The position numbers and the translations under genes are program-made. Positions 26,516-38,324 of a stretch of 64,000 nucleotides of DNA are shown one piece after another. The stretch is taken from contig CAUDNR010000225.1 of the NCBI GenBank assembly GCA_958430865.1, forward strand, positions 31,085 through 95,084. The letters run 5' to 3'. The notes beneath the pieces were generated by a model. That model searched no databases, was not told the DNA's origin, and worked only from the letters and a program-made list of their open reading frames with translations. The stretch comes from Entrophospora sp. SA101. Taxonomy: Eukaryota > Glomeromycota > Glomeromycetes > Entrophosporales > Entrophosporaceae. Positions within the stretch are counted from its first letter, which is position 1. Each line of letters starts with the position of its first letter.

Positions 26516-28080
26516 GATTGTTTCATAAAGATCATGAAATTCACTGGTTGTAGTTTTATCCAAAAATGATACTTATATTAATACCATTATTATTATCAGA
26601 ATTTTGAAATTAGTTTTAATTGGAAAAATTACGCATTAATAGAAATCAGATTCAAACCGAATTCAACCTCTTTTTTAAGAACCAATTATCCGTTTTCAAA
26701 GTGGTTTATGGATTCAAACCAATTTGAGCCAAACCAGACTCAAACTCTACCCATTTTATAGTAATCCAGACTCCTAACAAGATTCACTGTAACAAGCTTT
26801 GATTGTGTACTAAGAAATTTTTATTAATGAAATAAAAATATATGCAATAATAATAGTAAATTCATTTTATCATATAATAATCTTCCATTCTTGTTTGTGC
26901 TTTTTTTTAAAGAACTTTTATATAAGAAATTTCTCTTGAAACTTCTATTTGAAAATCCAATATTCTAAATTTTTTTGTTGTACATATTAATATGTAACTT
27001 CCTCATTATTATACATATTAGGGTATTCAAAGCAGTTCTATTCTGTTTCTCGTTCCTTGCTGTACAATACTTATTAGGTGGTGGAAACCAAGATCAGCTT
27101 TGAGCAGAAAACTTCCTGGTTCCATAAACTTTATTATAGTGCTGGTTTACACAATAAAATTTATGCATTTTTTTACCAACATATAAAACTCATTATTGAC
27201 TTTTGTGTATAATTAATATAAATAATAATGATGTTTGTCAGTATTAAAGAAAACCACATCTCTGAAACTGGTCAAACAATCCATCTTTGTTGCTGACGAT
27301 AATATTGATATAAATTATTAATAGAGGAAGTTACCAGGAAAGTCACTGTAAACTGATTTATAATTCATTTCTGTTGGTAGGAATGTAATTGATTGGGTGA
27401 TTCTATTTACATTTTTTCCAAAGCTTGGTAATTCATGGACTTTAAGAAATTCTTTATAACTTGAGTAGTTAATATCTTATTAATTGTCATTTTTGCTTTC
27501 CATTGTGATATTCTTTTAGTATTGCTATGAACTCTTGATATAAGACCATTATTTATTAAATTTCTAATATTTCAAAGTGATTCTCACAAATTACAAGTAT
27601 ATTATGATCCCAGCAGTAGACTGGTTTTCTTTTTAAGACATCTGCTCATGCTTATTACACCACCATCCATCAAAAATATGATTTGTCATTATTTAAAGAA
27701 AACTTGAAAGGATTCATGTAATTTGAAAACTCTTTTTAAGGAGCCATTGATGAGTAGCCCCACTTTTTAAAAATCAATTCTTTTTATTTATTATCTTCCA
27801 TTTACATATATTCAAAGTTTCATTTGATTTAAGATTTAAAATTACATGTTGGAAAATGAATGATTTTTGTAAAATAAAAACATCATAAAAGAATAAACAA
27901 TATTTACATAAAATTATAAAAATAATTTTCAATTGATCCACCCACCTTTTTAAAAACCAATCTGAAACAAGTTCTTCGCCTCCTTTTTTTAATTTCTCTC
28001 TTTTTCAATGTCATCATCAATCAAACGCTTTTTTACCCTAAACAATAAATTATTTGTTCTTTTTGCAAAAATGTATTTAA
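26516..28080. other. Interior of the duplicated segment, no gene recognised
   Basis: AT-rich sequence with many stops on both strands. Some short stretches look like decayed coding text but none carries a recognisable motif. Confidence 0.35.
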
Positions 28081-28560
28081 GCAAAACCATTAATTCTTGA
28101 TGTGATCAACTGAACAAACAACTCCACCATCACCTTCTAACATACTTAGTTCACCACTTGGTTGATTCATAATTTTTTCTTTTTTAACACGATCTGATGC
28201 CTTTTATCAATACTTTTGCAAGTAGAGACATAAATTAGTTTTGAAAATATTCTAATACATCTTAATTACAAGTACAAGAAATCAAGCAAGCTTACCTTCT
28301 AACTCTGATCTTATCATGGTGCGATTTACTTGGACATTGAGTTGATGTAGTAGTAACTCATGTTAATGTTACAGACTTTGCATTAGTGCAAGTGTTTGTA
28401 TCCACCTATCCCATTCATTATCACTGCTTCTACTACTTTCTCGTCATCTTCCTCTTCTCCTTCCATAGAGTTATATTTTCTAATTGTTGAGTACCTAGTG
28501 ATAGTTATATATCTTCTTGCATAGCATCATTATTCATTTCAATAATTTACATAACCCCAG
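28081..28560 (-). pseudogene. Possible decayed spliced gene, family unknown
   Basis: On the minus strand 28480-28300 shows coding-like text (NSMEGEEEDDEKVVEAV, and in another frame TTTSTQCPSKSHHDKIRV) ending at a plausible AAG|GTAAGC donor near 28293. About 90 bases later 28200-28100 reads MNQPSGELSMLEGDGG to a stop at about 28097. The joined frames do not stay open. I take it as a decayed gene, present identically in copy 2. Confidence 0.25.
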
Positions 28561-28950
28561 AAACGTGGCAAATAACATTAATGACACCATTACCATCATT
28601 GGGTATATTTTTTTTAAAAAAATAGATTGTGATAAAGCAAACTTTTACAAAATAATGGTAATGGATAGATATATCGATACTCCATAATTTGTATCAAAAT
28701 TTTTACTGTGTATAGATTTCTTTTGGTTTTAGTGATGTCAACGTTAATATTTTTATAATCACTTTGTAAATTATTCATTAAAGCATTTACATACATCATC
28801 ATATCCTCCACTGTTGAAATTAGCAAATCAAATATGGTTCGCATACAACAATATCAAGAATTAGGAAATCATTTTGAATCGACAAATGCTACAAATTGAG
28901 GCTAAATTAGGTTTCATTAAATTTCACTTTGTAGATATTTTGCCACGTAA

Positions 28951-29250
28951 AATCTAATAAGGAATCAGGCGATCCATGAAAAAGAAGAACCTTTTGGTTT
29001 TCTTATCAATCTTCACAAGTATTTTCATTCTGATTTTGATATTCTTATTGATAGTAACGTAGCCACAACCCAAAATGTGGCAAAAATGTTTACCGACAAA
29101 ATAATTGTTTTGACTACAAAACTAATTGTCGTATCCGAGATGAAAATATTTATCATGTTAAAAGATAATGACTTTGAAAAAACAAAAATAGAATATAAGT
29201 TCCATATCTTAATATGCACACATGTAAAAAGATTGAAGGTGAGTGGGTGA
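28951..29250 (+). CDS. Unrecognised 99-codon open frame without upstream ATG
   Basis: The frame is open from 28951 to a TGA at 29248-29250 and reads PFGFLINLHKYFHSDFDIL then ATTQNVAKMFTDKIIVLTTK, with balanced composition that looks like real protein. It has no ATG near its start; a GTGAGT donor-like site sits near its end (about 29239), so it may be one exon or a fragment of a larger frame. No family recognised. Identical copy at 51433-51732. Confidence 0.35.
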   Translation, partial: NLIRNQAIHEKEEPFGFLINLHKYFHSDFDILIDSNVATTQNVAKMFTDKIIVLTTKLIVVSEMKIFIMLKDNDFEKTKIEYKFHILICTHVKRLKVSG

Positions 29251-29719
29251 GTCTGTTTGATTATGATTAGTAATTACTTTAATATTTAGTGTAATAAAAA
29301 ACAGTTTTTTAAATTATTTATTAATTTTTGATTTATATCATAGAGCTGATATTGTGGAATTTATAGTGAGGGCAAAAGACTAAACAAAATCCACAAAAAA
29401 AAAATTTGTTGGTAAAGTTGAGCATTATTTTATTAAAATATTAAATTATTCACTTTTTATGTGTTATTGATGAGTGAATTGGTGCTTTAATATTCTATAT
29501 ATCCCAGGATTTGGGTTCGAACCAGATGTTCGATTCAACTGGTAAAATTGATCCGTAGATATCTGTCATCCGTTTATTCGTCATTTACTTTTAAAAATTA
29601 ACCCGTCATCCGGTATTTCTCAAAAAATATATTAATATCGAACGGATTGAATGTAAACGGTAACCCGGTGATACTTTATTATTGTTATTTAAAAGATTGA
29701 TTATTACCGTTAAATCACT

Positions 29720-30060
29720 TTTTTGTCGTTTCAACAATCTGATGATGTCTTGAGTATAAATGAGCAATCAAATTTACCGTTGAGCCATCTGTTGCACGAC
29801 GTTTTTTACAATTTTTTCAATTGTAATTAATACTGATACTTTTTTACCGTTAGGAAAATTTACTTTTACGAACCAATTCCACACCAACTTTTTTGAAGTC
29901 GCACCTTTTTATTTATTTTAGCAACTTTAGTTCGTTTCTTAGGAATTACATTCAACACTTTTCCATCCGATTCTTCTTCTGAATTTATACAAGTAGGTTC
30001 ACTTTCATTATCATCATCATTATAATTATAATCGTAAGTAATGTTACAAATAAGTAGCAA
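29720..30060 (-). pseudogene. Relic resembling a BED-finger hAT transposase N-terminus
   Basis: The minus-strand frame from 30060 has an acidic start and a basic segment (PKKRTKVAKINKKVRLQKS). One base later the frame continues as LVWNWFVKVNFPNGKKVSV and then, after another shift, DGSTVNLIAHLYSRHHQIVE. The order aromatic block, GKKVSV, then HL..RH is that of a BED zinc finger as found in hAT transposases, but the first Cys pair has been lost and two frameshifts are needed. No catalytic region follows. Identical copy at 52202-52542. Confidence 0.5.
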
Positions 30061-30140
30061 ATAAGGACAATGAAAATGAATCAGATAAAGATGATCATTA
30101 TATGTATATTGATATATTTTTTTTAAACGCTACAAAAATA

Positions 30141-30912
30141 CAGTCGGCGCTCGATATAAGAAAGACAAAAGACTTCACTGTGATTCATTATATAAAAAGA
30201 TCGATAAAATTTTTTTACAAAAAATCCCGTGATAGATTCGATAAGTCATCCCGCAGTAATCAATTGTTTAAAGTACTCAATAGTATAAATTATGCGGCTG
30301 ACTTATCGAGTCTGTGTGTGTATTACCAAATTAATACTAATTAATTACTTTATTTTTTGCGACACATTACCAAATTCAATTACACATTTTACTATATTCA
30401 ATTACTTTATTTTTCACTACTATTACTATTAATAAATTTAATTACTCTATTTTTTGCGACACATTACTAAATTCAATTACTTTATTTTTCCGACACATTA
30501 CTAAAATTCAATTACTTTATTTTTCGCGACACATTACTAAAATTCAATTACTTTATTTTTCAACACTATTACTAAATTTCATTCTTCATTTTCATTTTAA
30601 AATTTTTTTTGCCAAATTCATATTAATATTAAATATTCATGAGAAAATTTTTGCGACAAAACTACTAATAAAATTTTATTTATTTAATACAAATTAAATA
30701 ATGATTAACGAATTTTTATAAACTTCACTATATGATTATATCGGAGCTTTAGTTAATATAATGGGTACTTCACTATATGATTATATCGAGAGTTTATATT
30801 AAAAATCACTATATCGAGCAGAATTTATATGTAATGAAATGGGAAATTTTTCCAACTTCACTATATCGTACGATTTACTATATAATAGGTTCACCATATC
30901 GAGCGTCGACTG
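30141..30912. mobile_element. 772-bp TA-flanked MITE (CAGTCG..CTCGATAT family)
   Basis: Left end CAGTCGGCGCTCGATATA and right end reverse complement CAGTCGACGCTCGATATG match closely, and TA flanks both (30139-30140, 30913-30914), so it is a complete Tc1/mariner-type non-autonomous element. Near the right end CACTATATCG-type repeats occur several times. Inside, 30238-30313 forms a second inverted repeat (CGATAAGTC / GACTTATCG) and 30340-30560 is a tandem array. Copy 2 of the segmental duplication keeps only its first 446 bp (52623-53068). Confidence 0.82.
30340..30560 (+). repeat. Tandem array inside the MITE, unit about 40-48 bp
   Basis: About five imperfect units of the form ATTACTTTATTTTTCGCGAC + ACATTACTAAAATTCA occur in a row, with unit length varying by small indels. 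It is inside a non-coding transposon, spacers are not distinct, and it is not a CRISPR. Confidence 0.7.
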
Positions 30913-30917
30913 TACCA

Positions 30918-31175
30918 GGAAAACTCTATTGAATGTCACCGCAAAATTTAAGCGCTTGATCATATTAACGCGAATCTCGAAAGTTGATTGGTTGATTTTT
31001 TCTGTTTAGGAAATAATTTACATAATTAACCAAAATGAGCTAGTCAGTATCCATATACCGTGATTTTTTCCTTATTTGGATTTAAATATTGACCCGAATG
31101 ATAATGTCGCGGTCACCTTTCCCTCTTTTTTCGAATCATAGTGTTGGCGGTGACATTCAATATATAGAGTTTTGG
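30918..31175. mobile_element. Second MITE, about 258 bp, abutting the first
   Basis: Left arm AAACTCTATTGAATGTCACC (30921-30940, then GC) is mirrored by the right arm GCGGTGACATTCAATATATA + GAGTTTT (31147-31173), with a 4-base insertion. The interior has no coding capacity. It starts within about 5 bases of the end of the 772-bp element, so one element landed beside the other. Confidence 0.7.
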
Positions 31176-33489
31176 CATTGCTGCAAAAAGTGAACATTTG
31201 TATCACAAAGAAGTTCAGGGTTTAACATCACCATTGTACCACCTAAACAATGATAAAGTGCAAAGTAATATGGAATTGTAAATGCAAAATCACAAGACAA
31301 TTATAAAAATATTATTATGATACACGCATAATGGTTTACTTCTGGAAATTAATTTATTAATTGAACAAAAAATCCAGGTAGAATTCAACAACTTATTTTA
31401 GAAGTGATTTTCCCAGGTTAAAAAAAGAATTTAGATAATATTGTTAACATTCAGCAAGAATTAAAAAGGCAGGAAAATCTAAAACCAAAATATAATGCAT
31501 GAATTACACAATAATAGTTTAGAGAAGACCAAATCAAGATGTATTAAAACCTTAGAGAAAAAACTCATGAACTTGATCAAAAATTTCGAATGACTAGAAT
31601 ACCAGCCAGTTTGAATTAAAGACACTACCATTGCCGTAAATAGCTATTGGTAGCTACCATTTGCCGTAAATAATTCCGGCTGCCACAAGCAACCACGACC
31701 GCTGCAAATAGTTTTCAAGATTAATATAACTATTGTCATTATGGTTTGGCTGTCCATAATCCACAGATATGATAATTAATATCAATATTAACTGTTAATA
31801 TATAAGATTACAAATGTAAACCAAGTCTGTGGGTTATTTTCAAATTTTTTCACCGCTCACCTATTTTCTTGTCTCGATTAAACTGTTGTATAAAGGTGGG
31901 GTAAATTTTGCTTTCTGAGTTAAGTCATTAATTGAAATCACTTTTATTTAAACTGTCTCAATAATCTGAATTATTATTTTAACAATCTGACACATTTGAT
32001 TTTTGATGCACAGATGCTTTGTAATAAATAATTTTATTTTGTTTGTTACCAAAGTTGTAAAACTATTACGTCAAATTTGCTGCCGTTAAGTAAAATTGCT
32101 TCAAAGGCTAATGATTCAATTTTTATTTTAGCTAAAATTTTCTTGTTTCCACAAGTTGTTTCTCGAGGAACCAAATTTTTCTTTTGCTGAATACAAATTC
32201 AGTTCCCACACACTCATTTACGAACATTCTTTATATTAATATTAGTAACATGACACATGATCGTGGTTGATAAAATCATCGTGTACTTTATGTTCCAGGG
32301 TCAAATAATTTTATACATATGAAAATTTTACGCAAAGCTTTTTATAACTATTATCAAATTACTGTGTAAATAATAATTATGGGAGTTTTTATAATATTGA
32401 TTAAGTCACTTTGCAGCAATAAACCTTTAATTTTCCATCTTTACCTTATTCTTATTGTAATGATCAACGAAAATTTATCGAGAATAACTTCTTGAAAAAG
32501 CAAGATCAACATCGGGTTTTTGTTGAAAAACAGAGGACTATAATACATGATTAAATAAAACTCTGTGATAGAAATCCATTAATTTATTAATAAACAAGAA
32601 TAGAAATAAAAAACGTCATCTTTATTTTCTTTGTTTAAAGCGCAACAAATGTAGTGTCTTTTGATAAAAGGTAATAATAACAATTTGGTAAAAACCAAAT
32701 TTTATTTGCTCTAGTGAGAAAGCAAGATCAGGAGGTTTAAATAGTGAGTGTTAACAACGGTTAGTAATGTAATTTGCTTTTAATTAGTAAACAAAGGTTG
32801 GGACTAACGTTTGTTAGTAATCGAGAACCAAAGTAAATTCGTAAACAATTAATTGACAAGCATTGAATTATTGTGCGTTGCTTGCAATTAACTGACAAGA
32901 GTAATCCAAAAATCAAGCCATGATCATGCATACTTGTTAAAAAAATAATCGGTATTAACTGAAATGGTACCTCGTAATATCGTCGTTTAATCAAATAAAT
33001 AAAATAAAAAAGATAAATAATTATAATGAATAAATTTATAGTGGAGATTAAATTAGTCGTTTAATCAATTCTTTCGTTTACTATCATTACTATGTTTATT
33101 GATCAATCAAATGTAAATAAAAAAATATTGCTAGTAATAATTAATGAATAGTAATTAATTAATAATGAAATTTTTAACATTTTAGAGAAAAGAGTACTAT
33201 TATTTGTATAACCTAACCTTTTAAGCTTTAGATTTAGCAATCTCTTCATCTAATATTCTACTTTTATGAACACGCATCTGGGTGTGATTTAACCACCGAC
33301 AATACTACTATTGATGATATTATTATTATTATGAATTTTGTTATGTTTATTAATAGCAAATCCATCAGGCTCATTGATAGTTTATCTTTTATATGGATCT
33401 ACATCCCATCATTTGCGCTGGCATTTCAGGTAATATTGGTGGTTGTAATTTTTCACATATATCAAAATGACCTGCGAATATTTTCCACA
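31176..33489. other. Intergenic DNA, no gene recognised
   Basis: AT-rich. Short duplicated blocks around TTGCCGTAAATA occur near 31634-31670. Frames at 32761-32994 and 33331-33588 lack any recognisable feature. Confidence 0.35.
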
Positions 33490-33864
33490 TTAACATCCAC
33501 AACCTTCACAGAATCCATCAGAATATCTTGTCAGTTTACAATTGTTGCATTCTTTTGGCTTACCTTCTTTATTTTTTACACTTCTTAATTCAAAATCATA
33601 AATAAACCTTTCCTTACAAAATTCATTTTCATTTTCAGAAAGTTCCTTGTTTTTGTTGACTAATGAAAAAAAATAATCTTTTTCATTTTCTTCATCAGAA
33701 TTAACTATAGCATTAATTTTATATACAATTTTTTTCTTTCTGGTTGTATTTAATGATAATAATTTATTATATGACATTATATAAAATAATATAACAATAT
33801 AAAAATATGAATGAGTGGAGAAAATAAGGTTTTTCTTTGTGGAGAATTGAATAGCATGTAACAA
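33490..33864 (-). pseudogene. Fragment resembling the N-terminal Cys-rich part of an expanded kinase family
   Basis: A 124-codon frame whose last part reads KPKECNNCKLTRYSDGFCEG, a Cys-X2-Cys pair followed by a further Cys pair. The kinase relic at 55166 has the same arrangement (AECDRCKSTIYSDKFCED) followed by a kinase start, so I infer that both derive from one family. Here the frame stops right after the Cys block and no kinase domain follows on the minus strand. Confidence 0.4.
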
Positions 33865-34239
33865 ACAATTCTAAATAAAGTTTTCTTATAGGATTTTTCA
33901 TTGATAATGTGAGTGAAACCCAGCCACAGGCCATGTGATATTTACTGTTTGTCTTCTAAAGAGAAGAGGTCTTAAAACAGAGGATCAGCATTGGTAATTA
34001 TATTAAAGAAGCAATATTAAACTTGATATTAGTAATTGATAATAGGAAGTAATCTAATTATTTTAATTTTTCTTTTTTAGCATTTGCCTTTATATTGGGA
34101 AAGAAAGATATGAAAATGCTTGCATTGGTAGGAAAATTACATAACTTAATGAACTTAAAAATAAACATGATAAAGATGGAATAAATTGGAAAATATAAAC
34201 TTTATTTGCTGGTGATTGGAATCTCAAATGTAGATCCCC

Positions 34240-34453
34240 CGCTTTCCTAACCAATAAGCATATAATGTAACAAAGGGGTTACTGATCACGAATATATACT
34301 CTTACCACACCTACCTCAGTTACATGAATCCCCCATGATTGGTAGAAAATAAGGAAATCTTATCTTAACAAAACTTGTCGTGTAACCGAGGTAGGTAAGA
34401 GTTTTCATTGATCACTTTCACAAATCCTGGGAACTTATTGGTTGGGAGACAGA
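34240..34453. repeat. Imperfect 214-bp palindrome, MITE-like
   Basis: ACTCTTACCACACCTACCTC (34307 on) is mirrored by GAGGTAGGTAAGAGT (about 34387-34401), and further out CCTAACCAATAAG (34244 on) is mirrored by CTTATTGGTTGG (about 34437-34448). The arms are imperfect, so it could be an old fold-back element. Confidence 0.55.
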
Positions 34454-35340
34454 ATGTTATGGGTGTACAAAGTAGTTTGGGATTTGGACAGCATGCATAA
34501 TTGGAAGATTATGTACATTGTAATGGGCTTAAATGCTCCTAATTCTATGCATTTTCGTTTATACTGTAATTGTGGATTTGATAGATGTCAATTAAAATTT
34601 TGAAAATATTGGCAATAATTCATATTAGTTTTTCCTTTAATAATTATTGTTGTTGTTTTAAATCAAAAAATTTACTTGAGCAAAACAAAAAACCTGAAAT
34701 ATTTTACATGGTCATTCAAAAAAGATTATATACCTGATGAATTACATTTTATTTTTGCATATTGTAGATGTATTGATAGAACACAATATAAAAGTTCATT
34801 TTGAATTTTTTTAAATCTAAATCAATTGGAGATAAATGGACTGGGCTTTTTTAATGAATGGGTTCTGGTAAGAAAAAGATATTTGAAAACTTTACAGTTT
34901 GTAAATTTGTTCCTGGTACTTATTGAGAAAATATTGAAAAGCTGCGGAAAGAATTTTTTAGACTTTATATGATTTTATGTAAGCCACTACTTTCAGATAA
35001 AGAGATTGATGAGTTTGAAGTTGATTTTATAAACTGGACATGCTCACTTTATAAAAGCATGTTATATGGAAAGCTTGTTTTTTAGCCAACAAATTCATCA
35101 ATTCATGCATCAACTAAAAGAAAAAAATCACCAACAGGTAATTTAGTCAAATTTTATTTAAAATATAATAATCTACATGCTAATTATTTAAAAATATGAT
35201 TTTAGGTGAAGCTTTTTTTTTTAGAAGAACCAAAATGGGAGGTGGAATTGAAAAATCAGTGGCTTATGAGATAATGTCATTTGAAAACAGGCAGGTATCT
35301 CATTTAATTAACAAAATTCCAAAAAAGATCACGCACAAAA
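34454..35340 (+). pseudogene. Degraded copy of an unknown repeated gene
   Basis: Coding-like text is spread over the plus strand in several frames: FTWSFKKDYIPDELHF (about 34715-34750), ENIEKLRKEFFRLYMILCKP then LLSDKEIDEFEVDFINW (about 34927-35040) and FRRTKMGGGIEKSVAYEIMS (about 35220-35280). Stops and frameshifts separate them. The order of blocks looks like one original protein of several hundred residues. I think similar text recurs in Rhizophagus genomes, but I cannot name its function; a mobile-element link is possible. Confidence 0.45.
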
Positions 35341-35425
35341 AAATATTATAATCGAGGGTCTGTCCAATAGCAGATCTGATATAATAATAAATTGATTTCA
35401 TATTATACATATTAATAATATATGG

Positions 35426-36001
35426 TAGGGTTGTTAATGGAAACATAATGGGTTGGGTTGGGTTTATATTATAGTGGAGCAAGGGTTAACCTAACCCAAC
35501 ACGGGTTAAATGTACTGGTTAATACTCCATGGGTTGCTTCGGGTTACTTCGGGTAGCTCCATGGAGTAATAATTATAATAAAAAAATTTTTTACATTATA
35601 CAAATATATGTAATAATTTCTTGTTTATCATTATATTCTTTTGAAAAAAATTCCCAACCCCAAGAAGTTTCGCGCGAAGTATTGATGAATTAGATTCATT
35701 TTCTTGTATAGTATTAGTTGTACTTGTAGTAATTGTACTTGTAGTAGTTATAGTTGTAGGAGTAGTAACTATCTTCTTGACTAAAAATCAAATTAATCTC
35801 ACTTTCTTCTCTATTTATATTTAATAATGATTCACCTGATGGTTCAGGCTCACTATCTGAAAGTATTTCTCATAAATTTTCTGTTTTTTATTCATGATAA
35901 AATTCGCGAACAAAGAAATCAAAATTAACAAATTAACAACTAAAATAATTTGGAGCAACCCGGGTTGATGCCAGAACATTATGCTCCATTTAACAACCCT
36001 A
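35426..36001. mobile_element. 576-bp hAT-like non-autonomous element
   Basis: The left end TAGGGTTGTTAATGGA (35426-35441) is mirrored by the right end TCCATTTAACAACCCTA (about 35985-36001). AATATA flanks both sides, consistent with an 8-bp duplication that has drifted. The start motif TAGGG fits hAT transposons. Inside, repeats of GGGTT / CGGGTTACTTCGGGT near 35455-35555 look like subterminal sites, and minus-strand text near 35850-35700 (SEPEPSGESLLNINREESEI) may be a leftover transposase N-terminus. Confidence 0.65.
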
Positions 36002-36857
36002 AATATAGGGGTAATTCTATATTATAAGAGGACATGATTATTATTATAAACCGTTATTATTATAGTAATAGTTAAAAATTATAATTATAATTGTGATGAT
36101 AATGATCAATGTAATTCTTGGTAATACAAATGTTCACTTTTGTCTGGTTTTGTTACAATATGTCCCTTTTTAAAAGTTTATTCACATAAATTTTAAAATT
36201 TTTATCTGCAATCTTAACATTATAGTTTAAAAGCTATACGAATATGAACGGATTTTTTTACGGATATCCGAATTGATCATCCACGGATTGCATCTCTACT
36301 CCTAGTATTAGTATTAGCATATGAATAATAGAAGTTCATCAAGACTTCTATTAAAGAGCTATGACAATGTGATAACGGATGCATAACAATAATAATAAGA
36401 AAAATTCATTTAAAATACGCTATGCCAAACACAGAATTACCAATACTAATTCGTCATACAGTTTTATTTATTATGTGAACTTGACATTAATATTAATATA
36501 TTAATTATATGTTTTTGTAAACTCCGAAAAATCAATTCGTTAGTCGCTTTTTTATGAAAAAAATTACATATGCACACACACGTACATTATTCAATAATAA
36601 CAATAAAAAAACTTTTTTTTCTATTAAAACGAAACAAGCATGAAAACAGTATTTCTATTGATACAACAATGATTATGGTTATTCAACTTCTAATAGATAG
36701 ATAAAATACTAATTATTCATGGTGTCAATGTGGTGTCAAACCATGTGCTCCACAACTATGAATTGAAGAATGGACTAGTGACAATGAACAGTAGGAGAAT
36801 TGATTGAAAACATATAGCCTAAAGCAACGAGATATGATAATCAATATTATTTATCTT

Positions 36858-36935
36858 GAATGGATTACTTGTTAAACAAATATTGAAAAGATAGGCGAAG
36901 GTGGATTTGCAACTACATACAGAGCTAGTTGGTAA
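36858..36935 (+). pseudogene. Protein kinase glycine-loop fragment
   Basis: The frame reads EWITC, a stop, then NIEKIGEGGFATTYRASW and a stop. GEGGFATTYRA is a kinase ATP-binding glycine loop (G-x-G-x-x-x-x-Y-x-A). Nothing of the remaining kinase domain follows, so it is a small relic of the expanded kinase family. Confidence 0.6.
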
Positions 36936-38324
36936 TGTATTGGGACATTATGTAACTCTGATATTCATTTCAGAATTTTTTCATAATAAACAATGTATGA
37001 TTCGAATTTATGTGACTAATCCGGGATTCGATATATATATATATTTGTAATGAAATACAAGTAAGTCATCGATTTTAATATTAAATGGAATGACAAAATT
37101 CGAAATTCTCGTATCGATTGATTAGTATTAGTATCGATGATTCATAAATCATCATGTGGCTCAATAAAAAAAAAATTTTTTTTATTTTATATGAATGGAT
37201 GAAATAAATTTCGATCGTTCAACGCTTTCTGCGACAATCACCACAAATGTTGTTTATTGAGAATCTTCTGCAATTATTGGTTAGTAACTATAATAAATAT
37301 TTATTCTTAAGTGAAAGGGAGAGTTTTGTAAATTCTCACAGCACAGATGAAATTTTGCCCAATTAAAATATATTTTAAAATTGCTTTGTTTACGATTATC
37401 ATCAATTCGGTGATGTGGCCTCATCAAATTAAGTAGTAATAAATAAACGTAAATAATAATAATACACAATTACTTTTTTTGTTTTTTGGTTATAACGTTT
37501 TTCTTAACCAGTAAGATATATAATTTTTTGTATTTTTATTCATTTTATGTATTTTTAAAAATTTTTTTAAAATTTTCTTTTTTTTTTAAAAAAAATAATA
37601 AAAATTCTCGTGTTTTTAGAAATATATATAAACAAAAAAAAAAATTATATGTATCTATATAATTTTTTTCTATATGTACAAGGATAAATTTTTGGAACAA
37701 AATTTTTTAAAAAAATAAAAATATTTACAAAGAAAATGTGTGAACGGGAAATTTTTAGGTTCTCTTAGTTAAATGGATGATGTTTAAAATCTTAATTTAT
37801 ATATATATATAGATTATGTGGTGTGAAGTGAGTAAATATAAATTATAACTATATATATATAAAATCTTAAATTTTTAAATTATGATGGATTAAATAATTT
37901 AAAAACTAAAAAAATAAAAAAAAAACTCCGTGAAAAAAAAATTTAAAATAAAAATTTCGAGTTTGTTTGTGTTTGTGATTTCTTTTTGTGAAAATAAAAA
38001 AACGAAAAAAAAAAATAAATTAAAAAACGAATTTAAAAAAATAAAATAAAAAATAGTACAAATGAAAGTAGGGAATTATCTTTATATCTATTTATAAAAA
38101 AGTATAGATATAAAGATTGTAATATTTTAATTTTTTTTAAAAAAAAATAAATATTAAAAAAAAAAAAAACAAAAAAATTCTTTTGACGATTTTGATTTTT
38201 TATCGAGAGAAAAAAAAAGAAAAAAAAAGAAAAATAAAAAAGAAAAATAATTTTACTGTTATTATCATTCTAATTATTATTATTATTAAAATAATAATAA
38301 AATGATTACCAATGTTTTTGTTTT
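36936..38324. other. Intergenic DNA and likely 3' UTR of the kinase gene
   Basis: Very A/T-rich with long homopolymers, no gene. The part next to 38325 is probably the 3' UTR of the Ran1-like kinase. Confidence 0.4.

Larger units (their letters stand above)
25399..30586. repeat. 5188-bp segmental duplication, copy 1
   Basis: This stretch recurs at 47881-53068 with a constant offset of 22482. All long frames in both copies translate identically, and every part I compared by eye agrees, so identity is close to or at 100%. The left border begins TAGGGCTGGCCGCATAAC, which resembles a hAT-type transposon end; the right border falls inside the MITE at 30141-30912 and is not a transposon end. This copy appears to be the parent because its MITE is complete here and truncated in copy 2. 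Confidence 0.93.

Noticed and set aside
29505..29540. Possible tRNA T-arm (GGGTTCGAACC)
   Set aside because: No acceptor stem, D-arm or anticodon arm can be formed around it.
30340..30560. CRISPR-like spaced repeats
   Set aside because: Units are imperfect direct repeats without unique spacers, inside a transposon of a eukaryotic genome.
25399..30586. The whole duplicated segment as one large transposon
   Set aside because: No matching terminal repeats at both borders, no target duplication, and the right border cuts another element.
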